NCBI GenBank assembly: GCA_003194525.1
Contig: NBIV01000993.1
Span: forward strand, 1-29,362
Direction of reading: 5' to 3'
DNA: 29,362 nt
DNA from: Gracilariopsis chorda
Lineage: Eukaryota > Rhodophyta > Florideophyceae > Gracilariales > Gracilariaceae
This document shows, one piece after another, positions 18,134 through 28,279 of this stretch. The notes below the pieces were generated by a model that was given only the letters and a program-made list of their open reading frames with translations, was not told the origin of the DNA and made no database searches. A program made the translations under genes and the position numbers. Position 1 is the stretch's first letter. Each line of letters opens with the position of its first letter.

Positions 18134-18846
18134 TATGCTAGATGGGACAAAACTGACAGCCCGAAAGCTGCGCGCCTTCGCGTCAGAATTTCACTCTTGA
18201 AAGCGGGCAGATCCACGGACAATAGAGTCAAGACGGAGGGATCTAGAGATGATCGTACCGAGATGTACGATAGTGCACCATCTGTACAACGGCACTCGGG
18301 GATGCGTCACTCTGTATGAGGGTGTAGGGAATTCAAACGTGATACTGTCAGGCAGCCTTGAGCATGCGAGCTTAAATCAGTCTTGCAGGTAATAAGAGGC
18401 TCACGAAAACATTGCCAAACATATCCGACGCAACGATCAAAAACAGTGTTCTGCGAGGAATGAAAGGTTATGCTCCCTGATGGAAAACTTCGTTGAACCC
18501 CAGCACTTGACTCCAAAAGTGGCCCTTCAAGGCTGGGAGAAGGGCACGGACCAGTTTCTGGGAGGTTTCGAATCTAAGCTTTCCACGAAACCATCGCAGT
18601 CCTACAGGGGAGGCTACCAGCGGTACACCTGTCGCTGTTGGGAAGGCTACAGTACGCGCAAGGTTCTGGGCCGGCACTTCCGGTATCAAGCATCGAGCAG
18701 TACCGTTTACCCTTGGTGCTTTCGTAGATAGAAAGCCATACCCTTGCCTCTCTCTACGAAGTTAAAAAGTTTAATGGGCTGGGCTAAGGGTAAGGGTTAA
18801 GTGTGATGACGCGATCACCATCATGATGGTGGTGTACTTTTTCCGT
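18134..18846. other. Intergenic, upstream of the lectin-bearing transferase gene
   Basis: It contains the promoter side of the minus-strand transferase gene. A plus-strand ORF of 83 codons at 18480-18731 has no recognisable motif. A perfect 16-bp palindrome CACCATCATGATGGTG lies at 18816-18831, just past the stop of the next minus-strand candidate exon. Confidence 0.35.
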
Positions 18847-19093
18847 CTACTTGCTCTTTGAACTCACGCTGTAAACGATGCGCGGCACCATGCTCTTGGC
18901 ATCTCTCAGTAATGGCTTCATGGGATAGCCCGTCTGGGAAGTTGAAATGTTGCTGAAGGGAATAGATAGAGAGACGACGGGACACATCAAGAAGTCGGAT
19001 TCGTATGTCTTTTTGACCGACAGAAGCTCCATTCCCATTTTATGATATCCTTTGTCGTAATACAGGAACGCGGCCATGTCCAAAGCGTATCTC
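18847..19093 (-). CDS. Candidate terminal exon of an unrecognised spliced gene
   Basis: An open frame of 82 codons ending at TAG 18847, preceded at 19094 by TTCTAACAG, which combines a branch-point-like CTAAC with a 3' splice site. The product would have Tyr-Tyr-Asp-Lys-Gly and a Pro/Ser-rich middle, of no family I know. If it begins at 19093 the first base belongs to a codon split with an upstream exon. The open frame and acceptor are seen; that they form a gene is inference. Confidence 0.3.
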
Positions 19094-19541
19094 CTGTTAG
19101 AAGATAGGAAAGCAGGTCAAGTCATATCTTTATACCCTTCCTAGCTGTCTGAACTCATCTGGAGATTTGATGTGAAGCTTTTTGTTGGGGTTGTGCTGTT
19201 ATGGTTATCGACACGAGCTACCCTGTTCTAATTTCGAAAGCGTGGTAAATACTAATCCTAGAAGTAGATCAGGGTTACTCTTCTGCGGGGAGACCCGACT
19301 GCGGATCCAGTTCGTTCCGGCGCGCCTCGCCTTTTATTGCTCGCCTTTTCTATTCCCTTTTCGTTTACGAGGGAGAGTCAGCTAAGGCCACGCCACGGCT
19401 TTGATTTTGCTAACCTTCTAGCACACCGTGAAGGGCTCCAGATGGAGGCAATGCTGCCGCCTCACTCTATGCACTAACCCGCTACAGTTAGTGCGCCAGC
19501 CTTCCGACTACGAGTCACGGGGGAGCGAAGTGAGTCCGCAC
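19094..19541. other. Possible intron or intergenic DNA
   Basis: No convincing ORF. One perfect 8-bp stem with 8-nt loop, GCACTAAC-CCGCTACA-GTTAGTGC, is at 19471-19494. It does not fold into a complete tRNA in my reading. Confidence 0.3.
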
Positions 19542-19706
19542 CTGAAGCTGCCTCTGAAATAGCCTTAAGAAATCGAGATTTGCTCGTAGGTTCTGTACAA
19601 TGAAGTCGGAAGCGATTTCGTCCACCTGATCAACAACCTTTGGGAAACTGAACAAACGTACATGTTTGGTAGAAGTGTAGTACAGGTTTTGCGTGAGCCG
19701 TGGCAT
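19542..19706 (-). CDS. Possible upstream exon, unrecognised
   Basis: Minus-strand open frame from ATG 19706 with a protein-like stretch (Val-Val-Asp-Gln-Val-Asp-Glu-Ile-Ala) ending at CAG|GTGCGG, a plausible 5' splice site at 19542/19541. Its phase does not join directly to the exon at 19093, so a further exon or different splice sites would be needed. Weak. Confidence 0.2.
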
Positions 19707-20601
19707 CTCTGCATCCGTTCAGTTTCACGGTGCAATTTCTGTTTCGGTTAAATCATAAATGAAACATAGAAGCAAACGAACCGACAGCGCTTCTTTATAG
19801 ATCAGCCATGGCCAGCGCCAGTGACCTGGCTATTACTTGTCATAGTGCTTCCCAAACCCGACGAGGGTTATCAAGATACAGCCTGGTCAGCAAAAACCTT
19901 GTCCTTTCAAAGGCATATTATCAAAATACCAATGCTATGGGCACACGCAACCCGCCTTTACGTGGCAGTCTGTCTTCGCCCTGGAGCAATAGAAGCTAAG
20001 AAAACGGTTCTGTAACATAGTCTCCGACCATGTTATCGGAACAAGATAATATGCACCTGCAACATACAATACATCATCGCCGTCGCTATTCCGAACCAAA
20101 AGAACGTTGTAACCCCTACCGTAGTCTTGGAATTAGAGACGCGAGCTCATATAAACACACACACACACAAAAGAACGTTGGTTGTTCAGTTTCTTTCATT
20201 ACTTGTCCTGTGTGCAGCATGCGCAGTAAGCTTCTGAAGGGTCATGATCCATGCCCATATTATGATAGAAATGTGCTCCGTTAGCCAGAAACCTCATAAA
20301 TTTCTGAGCCACTTGTAGTTCGCCGGTCGACTCACAAGATGCGGTTTGAACACTCATCCTTAGCCGCCGTATAGACCTTCCCACGATTCTCGTAGGATGA
20401 GTATCAGTTTACATCACTTTGTTCTTGTGCAGATGATACGACGCTCGTGTTCTTGCGAGCCTATATCAAGAACATGGATTTCTAAAGATCCGCATAGTAC
20501 CAAGATACGAACAAGTCATTTCCTTTACCGTGCAGCTCATAGCTGTCACGTTTACAAGGACAGGGATGATAGAGATCTTAGATTCTGTTTAACAGATATC
20601 T
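19707..20601. other. Intergenic, no supported gene
   Basis: Short ORFs on both strands without motifs, and a small CA microsatellite at about 20154-20169. A 61-codon minus ORF at 20199-20384 is Cys/His-containing at its end but has no further support. Confidence 0.35.
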
Positions 20602-22215
20602 TCATATCCAAGTTTTTCCAGGTGTATCCGGATGCCATGGGTGATGTACCCCAGCCAATTTTACCATCACATGCTTGTCAAACCAATTAAAGTCCTTGCA
20701 TCCATTCCCTTGTATTACCGTCTTTTGAGTCCTAGCGTATGTATCAGTTTCCATCTCGTCTACGAATTGTTTCCACTCGGGAGGTAGGATTTTGCTCCCG
20801 AACAGTTTCTTATAATATCCTGTTCTTGCGTCGGAATGCTTTGCCCAGCGCTCCATAACTCGAATGTTGTTTCTAACAGTGATCTTTGTGAAGTTGTCCG
20901 CTGCATTGCCTTCTACGACGTATTGCCCTGGTTTTCCTAGGCCCAGCCTGTCAGTTAACTCTTGTGGCAAGTCTGGCGGCCACCGACCTGTCTCTTTCAA
21001 ATGAATTCTGTACATATGACCAACCCTGGAGCATGGTACCATCACAACTCGACCGCCACAACACCATATCTTTATAGCAAAGTCGGTGTTTTCTCCACCC
21101 CAAACGTACATACCTTCATCGTAGCCACCCATTTGCCAGAAGACATCACGTCTAACAGCAAACAAACTTCCAGCGGCGAATGGTGTTTCGTATGGAAGAC
21201 GCCTGCCAGGTTTTTCTACTTCAATACCATTCCCATCAGACTCACCAAAACGTGATCGCTGATAGCTGAACCAGAACTTGTCAGAGATAACACCGTACAG
21301 CAGGTCGCCGCTACCAGGCCCGTATGTCCAATCGATATCATTGATGATATCAAGGGTTTGAGCTGCTACAGTGTTTGGGCGCTCAATAATGGGGAGCAGA
21401 AGGTGCTGAAGCCAAGTCGCGCTGAGCATCTCAACGTGACTATCGACAAATACCAGTACGTCTCCAGTGGCAGCTCTTGAGCCACGCATTCGGCATCTTG
21501 CGACCCCTTCTCTCTCATAATTCGTAATGATCTTAACTTTTGGGCTTACGAGTTTGATTTGTTCGAATTCAGTTTCATTGAGCAGCGCTCGATGCTGAGC
21601 TTGGCCGTTGTCATCAATGATAATAATCTCCTTCAACAAAGACGGTGGAGTGCGTGCTATAATTGACTGCACAGTTAAAGTTAGCATGCCGTTTTGTTCA
21701 TTCTGCGTGGTTACAATAACACTCGCTAAAGGCATAGCGCTCTCGTTGAAGCGGTAACGACCACACATGCCAGTGAAGTACGCTGAGACATTGAGCTGGC
21801 GTACTGCTGGCAAATGTGGAACATATACGCGAGAGAAGAAATCGTCAACAGTGTCTTCCAGCCACCATGGAGGATCTTCGAATGTACCTTTTCGAGTTTG
21901 TGCAGCAAACCAGTCTCGGGAAGACCAGCCGAGGAAGGCCATGAAAGTTCCAAATACAATTTGCAACAATATGGCTCGCATTGTCCATGAAATTGGCAGA
22001 CGTTTGTTCATAGATGACTTTGAAGTCAGTTCTCCAGTGAACTGATGCTCTTGTAAGCCTCTGGCGAGTGTCTCCTCATTATTCGCCGAGCGCTGTCGTC
22101 TTCGCATCGGTAAGGAAAACATGGGCTTCTTTAACGCGACGCTTGACAATTGCACTAATATGGTGCTGGGGTTCTCACAAAGTAGCGTGATTTGAACGAA
22201 GAACACGGATGTCAA
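20602..22215 (-). CDS. Polypeptide N-acetylgalactosaminyltransferase-like GT27 enzyme without lectin domain
   Basis: Intact 537-codon ORF, intronless. A single membrane anchor at about residues 79-97 makes it a type II Golgi protein; the likely start is the ATG at 22122 (Met32) or the next Met at residue 37, since the first 30 residues add a second hydrophobic stretch untypical of the family. The catalytic domain has Ser-Val-Ile-Val-Thr-Thr-Gln-Asn-Glu, Ile-Ile-Asp-Asp-Asn-Gly, the metal motif Asp-Ser-His (258-260), Phe-Ala-Ala-Gly-Ser-Leu, Val-Trp-Gly-Gly-Glu-Asn and Cys-Ser-Arg-Val-Gly-His. After it come about 110 residues lacking the Gln-x-Trp repeats, so the ricin lectin domain is absent. 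Such members would depend on the catalytic domain alone for substrate choice. It shares strand with the lectin-bearing paralogue 2.5 kb downstream. Confidence 0.88.
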   Translation of the reverse strand: MTSVFFVQITLLCENPSTILVQLSSVALKKPMFSLPMRRRQRSANNEETLARGLQEHQFTGELTSKSSMNKRLPISWTMRAILLQIVFGTFMAFLGWSSRDWFAAQTRKGTFEDPPWWLEDTVDDFFSRVYVPHLPAVRQLNVSAYFTGMCGRYRFNESAMPLASVIVTTQNEQNGMLTLTVQSIIARTPPSLLKEIIIIDDNGQAQHRALLNETEFEQIKLVSPKVKIITNYEREGVARCRMRGSRAATGDVLVFVDSHVEMLSATWLQHLLLPIIERPNTVAAQTLDIINDIDWTYGPGSGDLLYGVISDKFWFSYQRSRFGESDGNGIEVEKPGRRLPYETPFAAGSLFAVRRDVFWQMGGYDEGMYVWGGENTDFAIKIWCCGGRVVMVPCSRVGHMYRIHLKETGRWPPDLPQELTDRLGLGKPGQYVVEGNAADNFTKITVRNNIRVMERWAKHSDARTGYYKKLFGSKILPPEWKQFVDEMETDTYARTQKTVIQGNGCKDFNWFDKHVMVKLAGVHHPWHPDTPGKTWI

Positions 22216-23755
22216 TTTTCCTTTGAGCAGCTGTGCGGACGGGGACGCATATCAGTTTCAGCCAAAATATCTTTCTGCTGGGATAATAGAGTACGGATCC
22301 AGTCCAAAAACTGGCGTGCAGGGGATGGGCGTCATAGAGAGGGAAGTGGATAGAACGAGCAGGTAGAACGCGGCAGCACTAGTCGTTGTCGAAGCTATGC
22401 CTTACACACAGGAGGGGAAACACGCCGAGTTGTGCCCAGTTCCCAACCACGATTAGAAGGCGTTGAAGGGTTAGCAATCTAACCCTTACTTACCCGTCGT
22501 ACGCGCGTAAGTCAGTACGTGTACTTGCATCTTGAATTCCATTGATTTATGTCATCTGCCAGCATCCAAGTTGTCAGTGTTGCGAAATAAAGAAAAGCTG
22601 AGTGGCGATACTGTAATGGCTTGTCTTACGAATCGTCGTGTGTCTGCTGTGCTGTGCTGTATTCTAACCTCAGATCTCCTGATCGAACTCTTTGCTGAGC
22701 GTCCAACAGGGCACAAAATTCGCAAGACATAGCAATTGCTGCCTGCAAACCCGAGTCTATCACTACCGCGTTTTCCATAGCTTGCCGAGAGCTCGAAGAG
22801 TTTCCTCCTAGGAAACCCAGGAGTCCCTTCGGGGACTCCACGTTGTGAAACGCGCCTAAACCTGAACAGAGCACCTACTTCTGTGACGAAGCGGGGCGGC
22901 AAGGCGAGCTCGGTTCGTCGCCTTCCATATTGTCAACAGATGGCCTTTTTCTCTCATTAAGAACGCAGGGACACAAGAACAGTCAAGACTTTGAACCAGG
23001 GTTCGTATCAGGGCACAGGCGCTTCTTATTTCTCTCTCTGGGGCAACATGTCCAACTTCCAGTCACCGAACGTTGTTGCGTTTTGAGTTTCCCCGCCTAA
23101 TGGCGAAGCGCGACACAATCACAGGGCGTAACCCCATTGGATCGTGGACCTCCATTTGTCGCACTGCCATTTTGCATCTGTTCCACATAGTTCCACTCTA
23201 TCCACAACAGCATATCATTCGTTCGGCATTCGTCGTACGACTTGTTCCGATAGTAATCGTGTCAAGTACATGTCTCGTCTGATACTTCCCGTGTGTTAAC
23301 AAGAATAACCTCGTGACACAAGCCTTTCGATTCCCCATTTCTGGACTGCAAGCATGCACTATCAAACCGCGCCGCGGCTGAACCGAAAAGGGTTGCCAGT
23401 CGCTACAGTATTGGAAACGTTGAGATCAATATCTCACTCCAGTCCTTCAACTGTTCGGAGGCCTACAACGCACTTCTCTTTGTAAGAGACTGACTCCGTA
23501 ATTCCGGAAACATCAAGCGCGTTCATGTATCACTGGCGGAGTCTGCTCCCTAAGTCTCAGAAGAGATTGTTCTCCATCTGCTACGCGGCCTCCGCCATAG
23601 CTGCTTAGCTCAAACTGAGAAGGGAACCAACAACACGTTACAGAAGAAATGGAAAAGTACCCGAGGAATGCTTCGTTTGGCTTAGTTTACGGAAAGATCT
23701 CGAAGAAAGCTGGCAATTCGTCATCTTCTCTGGAACAAAAGATCTAATCGATTAC
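22216..23755. other. Intergenic, no supported gene
   Basis: 1.5 kb with several overlapping short ORFs on both strands (longest 116 codons at 22552-22902, minus) that show no motif. It includes the promoter side of the GT27 gene and the hairpin pair at 22801-22839. Confidence 0.4.
22801..22839. other. Two tandem hairpins, one with a UUCG loop
   Basis: TTTCC-TCCTA-GGAAA (22801-22815) is followed by GGAGTCCC-TTCG-GGGACTCC (22820-22839), an 8-bp perfect stem closed by the very stable UUCG tetraloop. It could be part of a structured RNA or a 3'-end element; nothing nearby decides. Confidence 0.6.
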
Positions 23756-25311
23756 CTAGGGCTGAAGTAAGGACGCAATCGGAATGCCAGATGTTGACTG
23801 TGGTTGGGGTCGCCAGGACGCATGCGCACCGACATCCCTGCGGGTCATGGGCCACATGTATACCATGCTACTTCCGCTAGGTACGGCGTTCACGTTGTCC
23901 TGCGACTGCGTATCATTCAGGGTAGTGATGATCCAGGTCGACAAGGTCAGGCCGGCGCATCAGTACCCTCGTTTCCGATACCACCCTACCCACTTGATCG
24001 ATAGACAACACCATCTCCCACGTCCTCCCCGAATACTGAGTCGATTGATCTCAAATGAACCAATGATTCGTTGTGCAAGTAACTTACCATAGTCATTGGC
24101 ATCCTGAGCATGTGTTGCTATTCGCACCAATGATCGCATGGTCACAACTTTTCGAATCACAGTGGTTCGTCCAGAACTTTCTTCCTTCTGCAGCCGCTCG
24201 AAGAACCGCTGCCACACTAGGGCGCTGTCCCTACCTTCTGGGGAGACATCAGATGCTTTCACTTCCATCAATTCCGTATATGAAAGCTTGGTAGGTTGAT
24301 GTCGTCCTCGGATCAGGTTTTCCAGAAGCTTTGTCAGCCACCGCGGCACATCACGGATTGTTGCCTTGAGCACAGGCATTCTGATCATGTGTCGACCAGT
24401 GTACCTCAGGTCGGTCAACAGACTGAGTCGCGACTGTGCATCGGTGCAGTACTCCACATCTGTTTCTGCGTACCAACGATCACCGGTAGGAAGACCGTGC
24501 ACTGAGGTACCGTTCACCACAAGCATGCGTCCAAGAGTCCTAGCATAATACCTCGCGGGGTCGGTGTTGGGGTGATGACGACGCCCCTCGCCGTGTTGCT
24601 TAGTTGCACAGTGACTTCTCGAATCCACTTGTCACCGGTTGCTTCATACCCCGCTTCGGCGCATGCTTGTATGGCCAGAGCGATGAGATCCAGTTCCGTG
24701 ACCCCCAGATCTCGCCGTATGGCATCTCGCAACATCCAGGTAGTGCAGCACTGGCAAATCACAATGTTCAAGACCTTGCACCAGGCGGTCAACCTCGGTT
24801 CTCAGCAGCTTATCACACTCGGTGAATGTCGGAATCTGTAGTTCATCCATCTACTGACGGCCTGTTGCAGCTGCTCCGACAGGTCTGCTTCCGAAGGAGT
24901 GCCGTTAATCAGCTTGAGCAACATGATCAACAGATTGAGTGTTCCCGGATCTTCACCAAGTTCACCAGCTAGGAAATCACCTGCATCGTCCATACCGCAC
25001 TGCTCCATGTCTCGAAGGATCCTGGACGACGACTTCGAGCGCGTTGACGGCGGACATGATGAGTGGTAATTGACCTGATCCAGAAGTGCATCCCAGCGTG
25101 AGCGAATATTGAACTCGGAATAAGCATTATGCAAACCGGCCTTCTCGATCTCCAGTGTGGCCACTCCGTAGTACGTGTTGTGCAGGGCGACAATTTGCGA
25201 CAAGACGGCACGGTACGGCATGGCGTTGTGATACGATAAGATGGGTAGTTGGTAAGACTCCGGGAACAGATATTGTGAGAGATTACTTGCTGATTTCGAG
25301 GTGTGAGCCAT
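23756..25311 (-). pseudogene. Unrecognised gene of about 500 codons broken by frameshifts
   Basis: Coding-like sequence passes through successive minus-strand frames with overlaps and no gaps: ATG 25311 to about 24845; then a -1 change into the frame used to about 24710; a +1 change into the frame open to about 24580; a -1 change into the frame running to a TGA at 23960-23962; after that TGA the same frame stays open to TAG 23756. Each piece has balanced, globular-looking composition (helical, Leu/Arg/Glu-rich), unlike random shadows. I recognise no domain. The pattern fits a decaying gene or one with several assembly indels. An integrated viral gene is possible but nothing seen proves it. 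Confidence 0.5.
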
Positions 25312-26668
25312 CGGGTCTCAGTGACACCGTAGCAACAGGTGCTTGGCAAGCCGTTCCGGGCACAACTCGCACATAGCGGACGTTTGCAGAAGCCGACTCT
25401 GGGTTGATCCAACATTGTTTCGCACGAGGGTGCTTGACGGAGACAGTGTGTATACCTTACAAGGTCGGAGCTTGTGAAGGGCTGAGTGAGGTGGTATGGA
25501 GAAGCTACTGAGGGGAATGAGGGCGATGAAAGGTGGTACCTGACGGTCGAGAAATGGTTTGGAGGGGAGCGTAGAATTGGAAGTTCGGTGCTGGTGTCGG
25601 CAGGAGGGAATGGTATAGGCATCGACAGGACGCTATTTATGTGGGTGTCTGAGGCCGAGTGAGAGGAAGCAAGTGGCGCACAAGGAAGCAGTTTGGTGTA
25701 GGACAAAAGCTTGTTTTTTAATGTAAAAGACTAAGGTGATGGATGTGTAAGGAGTGGAGCCGTAACTTATTGAGGGTTCCTTCTGTAGGTATTGGCGTGT
25801 CGCAGAGGCGAAAGAGATGAGGGAGGCGTGAATGGAACGAGACTGTTCCATGAGGCGCATGGAATTGGATTGGATGCGTGTGCTGGCTCTTTCGTGAAGA
25901 AAAAAAATGGTTGCGAGATCGTTCAAAGAGGGTACCAAAGATACCAGTAGCCGATACGGACAAGAGAATGTGGTTTGTGTGCAAACATATAGGTCGTGTG
26001 ATCGGTTGAGTCAGGGTGGGGGATGGATATGGCGACTGCGTACGTGTTGGTCCACGACTGTAGCTAGCTGGGGGAGTTCAGTTTGTGCCTTGCCCACTCA
26101 AAAGCCGCGGGCGAGTTGCTAGTAAGGGCACTTACCCCCGTACTCGAAGCTGACGGGGGTTCGAGCTAACCTTGTATACGATGGGCGATGAAAGAGCGTG
26201 GAATGCGCGGGCTTACATGCGATCGATTATAATGGCCACGTCGCCATTAAAGCGCATACAGCTCTGGCGACTTCGGCGCTCTTGAAAGGCATGCAAGGTG
26301 GGGATCATATGAAGAGTCAATCAAAGTTAGGCCGAAAGAGTTGGGCGGGATGTTGACTTTCGGTAGCGCGAGCGTATGGACCCGTACAAACTGCTTCCAG
26401 GTGTCAAACGGTATTGCGACGTTGCAGCGTACCATACGGTGTGTATCCTTATTGTGACTCGGGGCGGTTACGGTCATATATGTGAGCTGGTAAAAGGGAC
26501 AGCACAACTGCCGTGCTCAAGAGGCGTAAGCAAATGCAGCACGGCGGCTGCATGATCATCACTGTACAAGATGCACCCGCAACCAAACAGCATGAAGACA
26601 TTTTCTGGCGGCTGCGTAGCTTGCTTGCATCGTGACGAGACAAGGACTGGGCAAAAACAATGCTGACT
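25312..26668. other. Intergenic, no supported gene
   Basis: It holds the upstream side of the broken gene. A 245-codon minus ORF overlaps 24969-25706 but is a Ser/Pro-rich shadow of that gene's frame. One GC-rich hairpin, CCCCCGT with ACGGGGG, lies at 26135-26159. Nothing else is convincing. Confidence 0.35.
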
Positions 26669-27063
26669 TCACCAAGCGGCGGTATGAAGCGCTAGTTTGT
26701 ACGGTGAATGCGTGGACGGCGTAGCACTTGTAGCATAGCCTAACATTTGAGCTCGACGAATTTCCTCGGCTTCAAAGACGGCCAGTCTTCGAAAACGCAT
26801 CTCTACCTTGTTGAGCAAGGCGATTATTTGCTGTGCGTTGAGCCCGTCGAGGCGGTTGACTGCGGAACGATGCGTGCTGTCCAGGGCGCTTGATGTGCAG
26901 CACCTAGGAATGCGCGGGGGGCGGGGGGAGTGGCTGGAGGCGGCGGACTAATTGGCTTGGACTGGCCGCTCAGAGTTGTTCGCAGACGCTTTGCGACGGC
27001 ACTGGTGGTTTGTCGGGGAGTTGTGGAGCGCGTTGCATCACTCGCAAGTCTCTTGGTTCCCAT
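26669..27063 (-). CDS. Small spliced gene, basic N-terminus, unknown function
   Basis: From ATG 27063 an exon encodes a basic, Thr/Arg-rich start and a Pro-rich tract to 26904. A 44-nt candidate intron (26903-26860; GTGCTG...TTCCGCAG) removes a stop and joins in phase 1 to an exon that runs to TGA 26669 with a helical, charged segment (Leu-Asn-Ala-Gln-Gln-Ile-Ile-Ala-Leu-Leu-Asn-Lys, then Val-Glu-Met-Arg-Phe-Arg-Arg). Predicted product 116 residues, possibly a small nuclear protein. The same frame stays open upstream to 27480 but is Pro-rich and less convincing. Without splicing, the two parts would be related by a one-base shift, so an indel is the alternative. The gene is divergent from prefoldin, sharing a 610-bp upstream region. 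Confidence 0.4.
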
Positions 27064-27673
27064 TGTTAATATGAGCTCGAATGGGATGTTGTCGCAAAGG
27101 AAGCAAGCAAGTGGGGGGTGGTGATGCGCGGAATGGGGACGTGGCGGGCGGAACGTTGCGCGGGCGGGAGGGGGGGCGTGAAGCGCGGAAAGCGGACGCG
27201 GAAGCACGGCGCTCGAAGACGGAGATACGCGGAGAGCGGGGACCGGGAAGGAGGGAAGGTAATTGCAGGGGGTGGCGGGATGAGCAAGCAACTCGGGAGA
27301 AGATGTATAAGATAAGTAAAGATGCGACGGAGGCGGGCGGCAGCGGAGCAACCACTCACAGTTGCTCAGTGCTTTATAGACAGTGCAATTGCTAGTGCTG
27401 TCAAAAAATAATTTCATTGCAGCAGAGCAACATGTAAGCACTGGCGGCGGCGCGCGTCGTTCCAACAGCAACCTCAACACACGTGGCCACCGACCGCTTC
27501 GCCACTGTGTACAGTACCAACGGTCAACGGTAGACTACCAGAAGTACAGTACCGTTTCGGTCGTTGCGTGTCTCCGTCGCAGATGGCTTCGGTAGCTTCA
27601 TCTCTGCTGGAGCGGATAACACACCATTACTATATGCTCAACGAGTTGTGACCTTTGATCGCGCCCACACCCA
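27064..27673. other. Divergent promoter region
   Basis: 610 bp between the starts of the small minus-strand gene and the prefoldin gene. Purine/G-rich on the plus strand at about 27110-27290. No clear TATA box is placed to suit both genes. It probably holds both promoters and 5' UTRs. Confidence 0.35.
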
Positions 27674-28148
27674 ATGGAGATCAACCGCCACGATGAGCGT
27701 CCGGGAGTTGTCATGTCCCTCAAAGACAAGGACGATATCAATGCGTTCTCCCGTCATCTCGCCCGCAAGAACGAACTGAAACGCCGCACCGAACGCCGCA
27801 AGAAGCTCATCCAGTTGCACGAGGACGCCAACGACGAACTCATCCTGCTCGACGATGACGCCCCCGTCCACTACAACATTGGCGACGTTTTCATTCTCGA
27901 CAGCAAGCAAGACGTCGAGCACACCCTCGAGCAAACCATCACCGAGCTCAACAACGATGTCGAGCAGTTCACCGCGGAGCTCGCTCAAATTGAGCAAAGC
28001 ATGACCAAGTTAAAGGCCACACTCTACGCAAAGTTTGGAAAGGTATCGCCTTCTGTTCTTCTCTTCACGCTTTTGTAACTCGCGTTCAATCACCTACTGA
28101 CCCCGCCGTCTTCGTTTTTTTGCGCAGACAATCAATCTTGAGGAGTGA
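27674..28148 (+). CDS. PFDN4: Prefoldin subunit 4, two exons
   Basis: Prefoldin is the cytosolic hexamer that hands unfolded actin and tubulin to the CCT chaperonin; subunit 4 is a beta-type subunit with two long coiled coils joined by hairpins. Exon 1 (27674-28042) encodes an N-terminal helix starting with Asp-Lys-Asp-Asp-Ile-Asn-Ala-Phe, a Leu-Asp-Asp-Asp-Ala acidic turn, the Ile-Gly-Asp-Val-Phe hairpin typical of subunit 4, and the second helix ending Leu-Tyr-Ala-Lys-Phe-Gly-Lys. An 85-nt intron (28043-28127, GTATCG...TTTGCGCAG) joins in phase 0 to exon 2, which adds Thr-Ile-Asn-Leu-Glu-Glu and TGA at 28146, the conserved family C-terminus. Total 129 residues, normal size. A non-coding or coding upstream exon cannot be excluded, but the ATG fits. 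Confidence 0.9.
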
Positions 28149-28279
28149 CTAGACATCTTCAAACACCACAAGCAGCACAGTCCTAAACTATCAATTGAAA
28201 CGGCCGAGAGTGTGTTTTCACCTCGTTACAACCGCCCGCTCTTTAGTATTCTACTCTGATCTAACATCGAAAGCCACTT

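Noticed and set aside
19440..19520. tRNA-like stretch with an 8-bp stem
   Set aside because: Only one arm pairs well; no acceptor stem, A box or B box of correct spacing.
22485..22500. Telomere-like TAACCC words (also at 18785)
   Set aside because: Only one or two units; no array.
24969..25706. 245-codon minus-strand ORF
   Set aside because: It overlaps the broken gene in another frame, is Ser/Pro/Cys-rich without motif, and looks like a shadow.
27064..27480. Upstream extension of the small spliced gene's frame
   Set aside because: Pro/Ser-rich reading of a purine-rich strand with no motif; the ATG at 27063 gives a more protein-like start.
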